A stretch of DNA of 64,000 nucleotides from Symsagittifera roscoffensis (Eukaryota > Xenacoelomorpha > Acoela > Convolutidae): assembly GCF_963678635.1 (NCBI RefSeq), contig NC_087070.1, forward strand, positions 16,557,840-16,621,839, in the 5' to 3' direction. The notes beneath the pieces are model-generated. The model saw only the letters and a program-made list of their open reading frames with translations. It made no database searches and was not told the origin of the DNA. Both the position numbers and the translations under genes were made by a program. The first letter of the stretch is position 1. Each line of letters begins with the position of its first letter. Of this stretch, positions 1 through 12,060 are shown piece by piece.

Positions 1-3000
1 AATTATCACAAACAATTTTTGCTTCATCTTTGTACGTTGGGTCAACTTCAGCTATTTTAGTGCATCAACAAAAATAATACTTTACAAACTTCGACTGTAA
101 AAAAGTGTTGAATATACGCATGCTGCCGAATTTCTAATAATCGAAATAAAACCATCTATTTGATTTTTTCAAGGATAATTTATTTCAATTTGAGTTTTTG
201 AATTACTTGAAACTTTCTTGACTACCAGTTAGTTTTAGTACAAAAAAGTAGTTTTGATAGAATTTTTTTTAAAGCACATTTCATATGTTTTGAAAGGATT
301 TGGCACTTGTTCAGAAACAAAATCATTCGAAGAATGCACTGTCATATCAGCATCAGTAAGTTGATTTGATCCATCTAGATTTTTGACTAGTTGATAAAGT
401 GTTTGAACTATTTTCTGGCATTTTTTTCATAGTGCTCTTTCTTTACCCTTTTCACTAGTGTCTTTTTTATTTGAATTTCTGCGTAACTTTGCCACGCAGT
501 GTTTGCTGTTTTATTGACAAGATACTCTTGCGAAAGTACCATTTCTTGGTTGCTGTTTTTCACAATTGTTTCACCCATTCAAAATTTTTTCCAGTGGAAT
601 TGTAATATCTATGCTGTGTTTATCAGTTCGTGTTGGCGTGTTACTAAGAAATTCAAGAGAAGCTTTATTCATTATTTTTTAAAAAATTTATTCAACTGAA
701 TAAAAATTTGGTGGTTGATTTTTTTTCAGGTTTGCTTAAGACTGTTGGAGATCTTAATGTGTTCTGCTAATCTTTTAAACTTTTTTTTGTCAAGCAAAAA
801 TACCGCCACTTAGTAGAACTCAAAGATTGTTAAACATCCAATTGACTTAAGCTCAAGTTGCCCATTCAAAATTTGTGAAGAAGGATCAATCCAATTTGAT
901 CGGGCTCTTTTTTGCATTGGCGTTTCTTTTAAACTAGCTTGTAAGCCCTTGCACAGAAAAAAATTGACAGAAAGTAGAATTGACACTATTTTGGCTCAGT
1001 TTAAACTGACTCAGAACTGGCTGGCTAAGGCCGCCGCGGAAGTCCCAGCGAGTCATAGCACTGAAATTTGCTGTTGGTTCAAAGTCTTCTTGATTATCGA
1101 TTCGTTGAGTATTTTTAAAACTGACCGCCACGAAAAACGCAGCAAATCTGACTTTACGTTTTTTTTGTGCAGTTGAATTTTAGAGTCAAAATAACTAGTA
1201 GCCGAGAAAATTGCTACATACTAATCTTTCAGCTGTTACGAACTGGTTTGATTTTTTGTAGCCAAAAAAAATCAAAATAAACAAACCTTCAATGTTTTAG
1301 TTTGCATTTCAAAATCGAGTTTAGTTCAGTTTTTGTTTTTGTGTGGTAAATAAAAGACAGTTTAAGCGGTTTTTGTTGAGTTTTCTCGATACACTCTTTT
1401 TTCGATGACATCGAGGCATATCGTTTATTGCAAGAACTGCAAAAATTGTCCATCTGCAACTTTTCACAAGCTTCCAACACACTTGAACCAGCTACATATT
1501 TGCGAGCGATTTTCGACCAAATTTAGTAAAGATAGTTGTGAGAGCAAAATGTAAATCTTGAGAAAACAAAAGGAAACCCCAAAAATGGCTCACTGTTTGA
1601 GAAAAACCACAAAAAATTCAAAAAAACTTAATTTTTTCAGGATAAATCAAACATGGAGCTTTTTTCAGCGCCAAAATATACTAGAGCACAAAACGACTAC
1701 CATTTTTTTGTATCTTTCTAATGGGCTAAATTAAAGTTTCGGGAGAAAAAGATATGACTGTGTTGAATGTGTTGATGGAAACACTATTTCATCCAAAAAT
1801 CTTCAACAACTCTTCAATCTCAAAACTACGGAGAAACTTGAACTGGACCAAATTTTCCAACAAGACAATTTCAGTTGTTGTTTATCAAACTTGCTGCTTT
1901 CAACTTTCGGAGGATTGTCTCACACAAAGTAGTAGTTTGATTATTAGTAACACAGAGGCAAAACATAGTTTCACATCACCTGCAGGGCGAAAAAAAATTG
2001 ACCAAATGATTTGAAATAAAAAAAATAGCGTGCCGAGAACTTTTTATTACATAGTCAGCAAAAACTACTTCAAAGAAATTACACCAGCAAAAAATCAGTC
2101 TGAAATCAGATGAAATGCAACCAACTGAAGCGCAAATGCAACCAATCATCAGGATGCAATGCCTTAAACACAGAAGCGAAAAGGAGTTTTGCATCATTTG
2201 CGATACAACACAAACATATTTAACACAGCAGACAGACAGCTGAAAAAGAGTCAATGAATGCAAGCAATTACCGACTTGTTTTTTTAAAGTCTCAAGTTTC
2301 TATCTTCAAGATAACTAGGAAAAATCTGCTGAAAATCTTAGAATTTCTCGAAAAATTTACGACTGCGATTTTTCGATAAACCAAACCCAATTTGAAAAAA
2401 CTGGATCAATAACTATTTTTTTTTCTCTGGGAAGTCTGACCTTTAAATTCCGCTTTCGAAAGTAGAAGTCGATCACATTTTTTGTGACCTATACAAGTTC
2501 CATGTTCGCTTTTGGAATTTGTCTTCTTTTAAACAAAAGAAGTTATTTGAACTTAAAGAAAAATTAAAAGTCAAACCGAAAAACATAAAAATTGAGCCTG
2601 AACAAGTTTCAAAACTTTTCCTGAAAAAAAAAACCGAAAAAAATGCATCATTTATATAAGAGTCTGAACTACGTTTACTTTTTCCTACGCATGAAAAGTT
2701 GAGAAAAACTGAAAACTAATTGGAAAAAAAAACGAGGTGAAAAATTTTTTGTAGATATTGTTTATAAAAAACATGGTGGCCAGCTTAAGCTCGAGGTAAT
2801 TTTTGAATTCGTATTTTGATCTCAAATCCTTAGTTCTTTTGTTGGACGATTGAAAATTGTAGAGAATTGAAATGTTTTAGAGAATTGAAATAGCAGGTGT
2901 TATCAATGATATTTTTTGTTCAATTTTTGTAGTTTTCAAAATTAGTCAATGCTTTTAACTAAAAAACTTTCAAAAGATTAAAAACAGGATTTTCCGAAAA

Positions 3001-5700
3001 TCATAAATTTTTAACAATAAATTGTAACCGTAAAGTCTTAAAGGCCACAATTTATTTTTATAAGTATGACTGTTTACTTAGGTAGGTTTTCAACAAGTAA
3101 AAATTTTATTGTTTTGATTTAACCCTTGCTATAAGAATTGGCAGGGTATTCATCGAGAAAAGTCAAAATTTGTCAAAAAAACTGTCAATATTTCAAAAGT
3201 TGTCCATTTTCTAAGGCGATAACTTTTTTCTGAAGAAAAAAAATTACAACACTTCAGCAAAAAAAAATTTACAAAAAATTTTTTTTTTGATTGAAATTAA
3301 AAACACAGAATTGGGAGCGCAGTTTTCGAGAAAAGTCAATTATTTTTTAAAAAGGAAAAAAAACAACAGTTGATTTGTGTTGAAACTTTGTGTAAAAAAT
3401 GGGCGTAATCGAAAACTCAGAGGAATTTCCTACTATTCATCATTTCGATTGAACCCAAAATCTCAGATTTGGGAGGCCACTTCCCGGGAAAAGTCAAAAA
3501 ATTTAAGACATTTTCCAAACGTTTCAAAAAGTTTCAAACTTTTGCTGTTCCGAGAACCAATTTTTTTTGTGTTGAAGCCGCTCACATAAGAAAACTTCCA
3601 ATTACCTTCTCTATCCCTTGAATCCAAAACTCAGATTTGGGGGAGTGGATCAAAAAAATGTTGGTCAAATGATCCCCCATAGGTTTTTTCAAAGGCTATA
3701 GACAGTGCGGTTAAGTAAAAAGAGACTGGGCAGGCTCACAGGGACGTGGTGACAAAGTCTTTCGAATGGTACCCATTGTTTGAAATTTGGTTCGGTTGTT
3801 TTCAAAAAAAGCTAATTTTTGGCAAAATTGAAATAAGTTCTAAAGCGTCTCAGAAAAGATAAAACGAAAAAAAATCAAATCATTATAATTTTCACAGTAT
3901 CTATTTTCATTTATTGGATTTTTAGGAAAACTTGCCAAAGAGAACATTTGAATTTTTATTTTGCAACGGAACAATACCTACAAACTGGAAGCAAAGCTAA
4001 CAATTTTTGAGCAGAAACCAGTTGGGACGTAAAATATGAACAGTTTTATGAAAAATTCTAAAATTTTCAGATACCTCTGAAATTAGTATCAAAAACAATT
4101 GCAAACATCTTGCAACTTGCTCACGGCACCAGAAAAATATGTGCTGTGGCACCTACGCCGAAAAACTGGAGCAAACACGAAAACTTTTCAATTCAGTTTT
4201 CATCGGACAAATTTTTTCAATTTCTGCAGATGGGAAACCATATGCACTGATGATTGATTTAATTGATTCATTTTGGCGTTAAGCTGAGAAATCAAAACTC
4301 TAGAAAACCAAGCAACTATTAAAATTTTATTTCATTGACATGCAATTGCTCGACTTTTACTTTTTTCTTGATTGAAATGGATAGAAAATCTGATTAAACT
4401 CAATAAAATTCGAGTATTGATTTTCAATTTACCTGATTGGTACTCAATAAAAGTGCACCGAGCAATTAGGAATAATAGACTACCAGCTTCATATCATGAG
4501 AGGCTAATATGGCATCAGCTACGCCTGCACTAAAGTTGACTACTTTTAGTGCAGTCGTAACCTTTCTAGTAGGATTTAACGGACAGTTGAGCTCTCTACT
4601 CCCCCCGCACACATTTTAATGCATACGGAAAGGTTAAAATAACTTACAGGAGCGCAAACCTCATACTTTGGGGTGCAGAAAAGACCACGTTACCTGCAGA
4701 CCAAGTGGGAAGGAACATGGAAGCTGTTATGGTTCAAAATAAAAACAAAGGCAATTTTTTGTGAGAAAAATTGCTCACGAGAAAAAATTAGTATCGCCGA
4801 TTACAAGAAAGTTGCTCTCCCAAATGTAGTTAATCAAAAGAAGATTTATCCAGAGTCATCCGAAATAATTATTTTTCAGTTTTTTTACTTGAAGCCAAAA
4901 ACAATAACTTAACTTTCACTAGCTGATCTTTCCTTAAAAATATGAAAATTTCAGCAAACCTCAGCAAGAATAAAAAAATTAAAAGAACTATTTTCAGGTT
5001 TGATGGAACTCTAGGATTGTTAAACTCAATTCCATCAAAAACCAATCAAACTAAAGCAGCGTAGAAGTCGAATAAACTAAAATTTATTTTTTAAAAAATT
5101 ACAAAAAAGTCAAAAAATTTTCAAACCTATTGCGCAAAAACTCATTTTCACTCGCATCATTTTCACTCGCATCAAAAACTTAACAATAAAAACAACCGAT
5201 TACTAAACTTATCTAAGAAGGTCTTGAGTTAAATGAACACAGTGAAACTAATTTAAGCCGACAACCATAAACCGAACACATATAGAAGTTTGTCGGCTCC
5301 GCGGAAATCAATCACATAATAAGAAGTTTACTGGAAACTGTTCAAGCAATATAGTATAGTAAATGATACAGTTACATCTAGTGAAAAATGAAAGAAGAAA
5401 AAGAAGTAGTGGAAATAAAAGAAGCATTTGATTGATAGTGTAGTGTTAGAGAAATTGTACCTTTACTGAACCTTTACTACCCACTCCCCCCCCCCCCACT
5501 GAACCCAACCCCCATCTGAACAACCCCCACCTGAACACCCCCCACTTAAGCGCAAACGCTAGGGGGTAATGTTGAGTAACATAAAAAAGTAACAAAAAAA
5601 TCAAAGTTCAGGTAGAAAAAATTAAATTGAACACTAAGTAACTAACGTAACCAACTTGAGTTTAAATCGTAGAAAAGACTTTATGTGCGTTGAAATTCGC
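1..5700. other. AT-rich stretch without a recognisable gene
   Basis: This stretch is AT-rich with many A and T runs, and its open frames are short with no domain I recognise. Positions 2380-2720 hold one copy of a dispersed repeat seen again near 37.8, 44.7, 52.2, 56.9 and 57.3 kb. Positions 4526-4553 form a near-perfect hairpin (arms TGCACTAAAGT and ACTTTTAGTGCA). Positions 5478-5560 are C-rich with several runs of five or more C. A short duplicated motif lies at 5150-5177. I see no convincing exon with splice sites, though short exons could escape by-eye reading. Confidence 0.6.
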
Positions 5701-5715
5701 ATCTCAGTAAAGTGG

Positions 5716-5909
5716 GAAAAAATCGATTATAATTTAGTTTCATTGTCAGCGTCCACAAAGGTGGAAAAAAAATCGATTATAATGGATGAAAAAAGGATTT
5801 TATTGCCTCAAAAAATAGTAATATTATAATTCATTTTTAATTGATTATAATCAATTTGCTTTCAATTTTGTGGACACTGACAAGGAAACTCAATTAGAAT
5901 CAATTTTTA
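5716..5909. repeat. Foldback/MITE-like inverted repeat
   Basis: Two arms of about 80 bp face each other around a short AT-rich centre. The left arm (about 5716-5800) and the reverse complement of the right arm (about 5825-5909) share the order AATCGATTATAAT-like motif, then AGTTTC, then TTGTCAG(C/T)GTCCACAAA, then a second ATTATAAT motif. Arms match at most positions with small indels. This suits a small non-autonomous foldback element. I could not define a target-site duplication, so the superfamily is open. Confidence 0.6.
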
Positions 5910-6830
5910 TTCATGGAACTCCAATGCGGGTGGTGACCGAGTAATATCTGCCTGGCGACTGGTTAATCAATCTATTTTCAGTTTCTCAGCTCAGCAAGGA
6001 TATTGTTGTATGGAGCTCAAAGTATTGCAAAAATCTTCAGCTGTAACCTTTTTTGTGAGGCAACTTTAAGCATTTGAAGACAATTATCGCCCAGCATATT
6101 GCGTTTTTATGAAGATAATTTACCGCCCAGAAAATTGCGTTTTTATAACAAGCAAAAGCGGCAGATTAAATCGTTTCAAATGGAGCTGAGGTTAAATCAC
6201 TGGATTTAATATAAGAAAACGAGATGCTAGCAATATCATTAGTTACTTTAATTAGCGCATGAGTTAATAAATGAAGAACCATATTTTAATAAAAAATTTC
6301 CTAAGTTCACATCAATTTTTCAACCTATTTTTTTTCTGAAAAAAGTAGGTGTAGGATCGGTGATCCTAACACTTTTTTGCCTAACTTAGAGTTCAAGCGA
6401 GAGCTTTACCTTGGCAAACGCATGCAGTATTGTACAGCTAATGGGGAGCGCGTACTATGAAGATTGTTTAGTCAATAAGATGAGTGGAAAAGTAAACAAA
6501 CAGTGAAGTCCAAAATAGTTCGAATCTCCAAAGATATAGTCCCTCCTATGGCGGAAAACTCAGGTGAAGTAAGATGTGATAAACCCATCAAAGAATAACT
6601 ACCGGGGCTAGCTTTATGAAACTCATAGGACGGATACTAGAGATGATTTAACCCGGGCATGTAAAAATCCAGACCCCTCGGACCCCTCGGGCCCAAGTGA
6701 TAACGGTTCCCAGAAGTGCAAATAGCCTTATCAGAACTCGGTAACTAGCGGTTGGAATGAAACCAAAATATAGTATGTTACAGACCTAGTTGAGGGAAGC
6801 TTAAGTTTAGAGCCCCAGACCCCCAGGATG
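5910..6830. other. Non-coding; small tandem duplication at 6065-6160
   Basis: No gene seen. At about 6065-6160 a unit of roughly 45 bp containing CGCCCAG and ATTGCGTTTTTAT occurs twice in tandem. From about 6400 onward base composition becomes less AT-rich, with GGACCCCTCGG-type repeats near 6670-6700, heading into the inverted-repeat arm that begins at about 6.83 kb. Confidence 0.5.
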
Positions 6831-8735
6831 CCTACTTCCGGTGCTATGCTTTATGCAAATAGTCCCCACCCCGAGTTCCGCAAGTCGTTTCTCGGGCCCC
6901 ACTCAACTCAGGGAGCTAAAACTTTGGGATATCATAGGTAGTGTCAAAGTACATCATGTATTATAATTTGAGCCAGATCCAGTGGTTGAACGGGAAGTTA
7001 TTAGCACTTGGGAAAAAGACCACTGGAACCGGAAATAGGCAATTTACGCAAATAAATGAGCGAGGGCATATTGATTTTATGGCGGCATTAGACACTACAA
7101 CTTGTCCCCAAAAAGAGACCCCCGTGAGTATAACCCCTCCGACGGCTCCTTCCGGTGTTATATAATAGCTTTTTCCGGTGTTATACAATAGTTTTTTTCC
7201 GGGAAAAGTGACAATGGACCTTAGAAATGGGATAACTTTGGAAGTAACGATGGGATATGGACGAAATTTGGTAGTTAGGACCCCTACGGGATTATATAGC
7301 TGGATATAGAAGACTGAACCCGGGTGACTACGGGGTGACCTCTAATTGATTTTTGGTCGTTTAGGACTAAATGTGTATAGAAAATCTCGGGAATAACACC
7401 GGAAAGTGACGCATTCATTCGTCCCCACCCCTTGGGAATGAAAATTGGTCACCTTACTAATATTTGTTTGGGAGGGAACTTACCTATTGGGAAATAAGGC
7501 AGAAGCTGAAAGAGATATAACTTATACATTGTTTGATTTAATTGGTGGAATCAATCAAAGTGAACTTGGCAAACATTGGGTTCAACTTAACGTGGTGGAT
7601 GAGCTATTAATAGAATATCAATCAGGGTAAAAGAATAGTAGTCCCAGAGGAAATTAGCAGTAACAGAGGCATAGCATGGTAAATAGGTCTCCTAAAAAGT
7701 ACGATAAATGAAAGGGATTTTCACTAAGCTCCCCGTAGGTGGTGAACGATTTTTTGGCACGATTTGACCACTAAAAAGCGAATTACGTTCCCCTGATAGC
7801 CAGAAGGTCGGGTTTGGAATAGAGTGTAGATCGGAGTTTCAGATACTTAGAATGAGGACGCGACCCAGAAAAAGGGTCTTCCCCTACCCCTGGGAGGTCG
7901 GAACGTTAATGGGATAATTAAATAAGAACCTTGGGAACATTGGTTAGTTAAACATAACTCGATTTAGAGGTGGAATTGGACTTGATCTTTGCACAAATTA
8001 GTTGGATATACCCTTAATGAACTTAGAATTTAGGAGTGGTGTCGTCAGAGGAAGAATTCGGTTAAGACCTTGCAAAAGGGGTACCAAAATAAACGTCAGG
8101 ACTTGTAGGGACGATATAACTCTAAATATAACTAACACTCGAATAGACAAACATTATACAGAACAGCAAGCAGCCTAACCTCAGGCAAAACAGCTTGAGC
8201 TACTAGTGATAGTAGTTGGTTCTCAGTTACTTAGCGAACAGTGATAACTAGTTGTGAGATTAGTTGGGTTCTCAATAGTTAGAGAACCAGGAATCGCGAA
8301 GTAAAGAGATCAGTCAAAGTACCTCAAAGGAATAGTGATCCTTGATGACACTATTAATTTCAGCAGGTCGGACTGAGTGATTAAGTGGAATTACTGTTGG
8401 TAATTCAATAATTAGGGTTCTCTAGAGAAGAGAGAATTGTTGGCTAAGCTAGTTGGACTTCGAACTGCAATTAGGCAATTGTGTTGATTGATCGCGGACC
8501 CTTTCCTTTTGATTAGATTACTAGATTATATTCGGGCCGCCTAGAGCCCTCTGTATTTTGACCAATTTTTATCTGAATTTAATTACTACTGGAAAATCTT
8601 GTGACCAAGACAGTCTCAAGAGCAGCATCAAAAGGGGGCAAGTAACAGAGTAGAGTACAGAATAGTTACCACCAACTTAATCTTTTCGGGATTGTGGATA
8701 TTAGTAAATCTCGGTTGCCCCGCTGAATTCACTAC
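6830..8735. repeat. Left arm of a diverged 1.9-kb inverted repeat
   Basis: This arm matches, in reverse complement, the segment at about 10208-12060. Anchors: GGACCCTTTCCTTTTGATTA at 8496-8515 pairs with its complement near 10422-10447; TTCCCCTACCCCTGGGAGG at 7879-7897 pairs with a near-identical complement near 11052-11070; AAAAAGACC with GAGCG(A/T)GGGCATATTGATTTT near 7012-7080 pairs with 11795-11870. The arms have many substitutions and indels, so the event is old. The composition is more GC-rich than the surroundings, suggesting a decayed transposable element body. No intact gene is present. Confidence 0.7.
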
Positions 8736-10207
8736 TAAATGGACCACTTTGCGGTGAACGGACCTAGAGAAGCAATCCCCGTAATCTACAGGAGGTAAAA
8801 GGCAGTCGGAACATTCAGGGCTTGGTTTTGATATAAAAGCAGTCTTGTTTTTTTTAAATTTCTCTTCTATTATTTGAATCAAATTGCAAAATAATAGGTT
8901 TCTTGTTAAACAGAGATGATTGATCATCAATTACTTTTTTCAGAAAGTTTTCATCATGAAAGGTAAAATGTTTTTCAACAAATGCATGAAAACAAATTTG
9001 ATTATAGAAAAAAAACAAGATTGCTCGTATCAGGGTGAAACTTTCATTGCTGTCTCTACAGTGGTTAAAATTAAATGGAAAAACCTTTGATTGAACAATT
9101 TTTAAGTAACCGAGAATTCATACCCCCACAACCATGTATTTTCAAGTACAAAAGGAGTACAAAACAAAAAAACACACATCTTCCGACTCAATTCAATTTG
9201 ATTTTTTTTTATTAGCATTTTACGCTCTAATCGCACGGAACAGTTGCGCGTTTATTTACGCAAGTTGAGCTATAGTCGTCAAAGTAGCCCAAAATTCAAA
9301 CCAGAATAAATGTGTCTGTCGACAATTATCATCGGAGAATTACATTTTTATTTTTGTTTTTTTTTTATTTAAAAATTTGAGCTCAGGGCGTCAACACATC
9401 TCAAATGGAATAAAACACCGATCCATGTATTCCATTTCAAATATATTCCATCTTTTGTTCGAAAGTTGGAATAAATAATGTTCGTAGAAATAGGATAAAC
9501 TTTACGAAGTGGGGGTTGAACCAATAATAAAAAAGTAAGTCGCGTGAAGTACATTCGATCCATTTTCACTTCCTCTGTTGATTTTTCGATTGAAGATTAT
9601 GGCTTACTTGAGTTCAACAACTGCATTGAGAATCGAGATATTTTCAATTCTTATAAATGTGAAGAAGGTTTGACAGCGGCTCGCCAACGACCAAGAGGAC
9701 GCCAATGGAACACTGGTAAACTGTGAAAAGTAAATTGAAATTTTTAATGAGTAAATTGAAACTTCTCATGGCAGATAAGATGATGAGGAACTTTCATTAT
9801 AAAATTTTTTCTAAAACTCCAATATTGATGAAAAAATTTGAAGTTCTCTAAATTAGTCATGAAATCATTTCTATGATCAATATAATGTTTTCCGAAATTT
9901 TTTTTGGATGCATATTTATAGTTTTTTTTGCGGCTCAAGCCCAATATTTTTCAAAAGACTAACCACAAATCACAAGTTTTATATTGTCTGCCTCGACAAA
10001 TATTATTTTTCTGTTTCCATATGCTACAATATACATAAATTTGCCAAAAAAAATGGGCCACAGTTTTGAATCACTGATAATTAATTAGAAAACTTCCAGT
10101 TTTCTACAAAAATACGTTTTTTCTTAAAGTAGATTTGGGATATTGCCTCGCTAGGTTCATTCTTTCTCTATATCCTTCTGTTAACGACATCGCATTGTGG
10201 TTTCTTG
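8736..10207. other. Spacer between inverted-repeat arms
   Basis: AT-rich, no recognised gene. At about 8796-8853 lies a fragment of the right end of the Helentron-like short element family described at 28.5 kb (shared GGCAGTCGGAACATTCAGGG and GCAGTCTTGTTT). A second, inverted fragment of the same end (AACAAGATTGCTCGTATCAGGG) lies at about 9015-9037. The rest is unassigned. Confidence 0.5.
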
Positions 10208-10520
10208 GGTATTGAATTCAGCGGGGCGACTGAATTTGGTACTATCTACAATACCAAAAGGGTTAAATTGGTTGCAACTGTTCTGTGCTGTACTATGTTA
10301 TTTGCACCCTTTTCGTACTGCTCTTGGAGCTGTCTCGTCCGCTCGATACGATCGCAAAAAGTTCCAATGGTAATTGATTTTATATAAATATAAGTCCAAA
10401 TACATAAAGCTCAATAGTCCAACTATCTAATCAAAAGGAAAGGGTCCTCGAGCAATCATCCCATTTGCCTAAGTGCAGCTTAACTTCCGACCAACTCAAC
10501 CAAATAAGCATCTCTCTCTC

Positions 10521-10559
<39 letters not shown>

Positions 10560-12060
10560 AGTTAATCCTAATTAACGAATTACACAGAGTAATTCCACAC
10601 AACTACTCAGTACGACCTGCTAAAACTAATAGTTTCTCTACGGATCATTATTCCTTTGAGGTACTCTTACTGATCACTTTAACTTCCGGAATCATTTTTC
10701 TCACTCTGATGAGAGCCAACTACTCTACTCAAAAGCAAAAATTGTTCTCTAACTAACTGATAACCAACCGTTTGCCCTCATAGCACAATTACTCTCTCTA
10801 AGGATAGGCTACCCCTAAACTTTTCGCTGTGTTTGTCTGTTTGAGTTTTAATTGTAGTTACAGTAACGATCGACCTACAAGTCGTGCCATTTTTCCACTT
10901 ACGACACTAATCCTAAATTCCAGGCAAGCTCATAGGTATCACTTAATAAGTTGTGCAAATATCAAGTCTAGTTTCGCCTCTAAACCAAGCTATATTTATA
11001 TAACCAATCTCCCAAGGTTAAATTTAGTTGTCCTTTTAACGTTCCATCCTCCCAGGAGTAGGGGAAGCCCCTTTCTACGGGTCGCTAAATCATTCCAAGG
11101 ATCGAAAAATGTCCATCCATACACTATTCCAACCCCGACCTTCAAGCTATAAGGGGAACTTAATTCGCTTATTAGGGGCCATAAAGTCACTTCTAGGATT
11201 TTAGGTGGGTATTCCACCCATTCTTTACGAAACCTTTGTCGCTCGGCACGCTCTTAATACTGGCATTTTCCTCTGAGACTCCTTTTCTCTAGTCTGATTG
11301 TGTTTCCATTCATAGCTCACTCGCTAAGCTAAAATGTACCACTTTTTTGGCAAGTCCATTTTAGTTAGTTCCACTACTTCTAGATTACAATTTAAAAGTT
11401 ATATACCGTTTAGTTTCTGCTTCAGTTTCAAATAGATAACTTTCCTCCTGAAAATATGGTGAATGAACGATTCTTATCTCCAAACAGTTTGGGCTGGAAA
11501 CGCGCCATTTTCCGTTGTTAGTCTTTGTTGCAATTTTTAGTCGTAAAGGCCTAAAGGTCATTTAAGCGTCCTTCTGAGTCACCTGGAGTGAGAGTCAACC
11601 GCAGTGAATCTTCTATATTCGAGTTAAAAATCACAAGGGGTCCTACTTGTCAAGTTTCGTCCATATCCCATTAACATTTCCCGCGTTAACCCAAATCTAA
11701 AGTCCATTATCACTGCCCTGTTATTAACACCGGATGGATTTTGCTTAGTAGGAGACGTTTTCTCCTGTTATCTTGTGCCTTTTGCCGCTAAAAAATCAAT
11801 ATGCCATCGCTCATTTTTTTGCGTAGTTTATCTATGTCCTGTGTAAAGGGTCTTTTTACCAAGTGCTTCCAATTTGTGGTCCAAATGTCAGATTTGGTTT
11901 AAGCTATCATATACGACGTATCTTGCCATTGTCTATCATAATGCAAAGTTTTGGCTACCTGCGTTCTGTGGGGGCCGAGCAGCGACTTCTGTAAGTCCGG
12001 GATGGGGGACTGTCTGCTTAGGGCAACTGTCAGCACTGTATGCCCGGAACTTCTTTTCTC
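10208..12060. repeat. Right arm of the diverged inverted repeat
   Basis: Reverse-complement partner of about 6830-8735. The inner edge is near the GAATTCAGCGGGGC motif at about 10214-10227. The outer third (from 11331) is also the first part of the 4.81-kb tandem unit, so that part of the arm recurs at 16141-16870. A (TC)n microsatellite of about 50 bp sits at 10510-10559. Short overlapping frames on both strands at 11874-12220 are not supported as genes. Confidence 0.7.
10510..10559 (+). repeat. (TC)n microsatellite
   Basis: About 25 TC dinucleotides with one interruption (CC near 10530). It lies inside the right inverted-repeat arm; the left arm has no counterpart, so it expanded after the arms separated. 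Confidence 0.95.

Noticed and set aside
1289-1500. Minus frame with a Tyr-Val-Ala-Gly stretch and two Cys pairs, reminiscent of the C-terminus of P-element/THAP transposases
   Set aside because: Only about 50 residues look similar, no other part of a transposase was found nearby, and the match is too weak to call.
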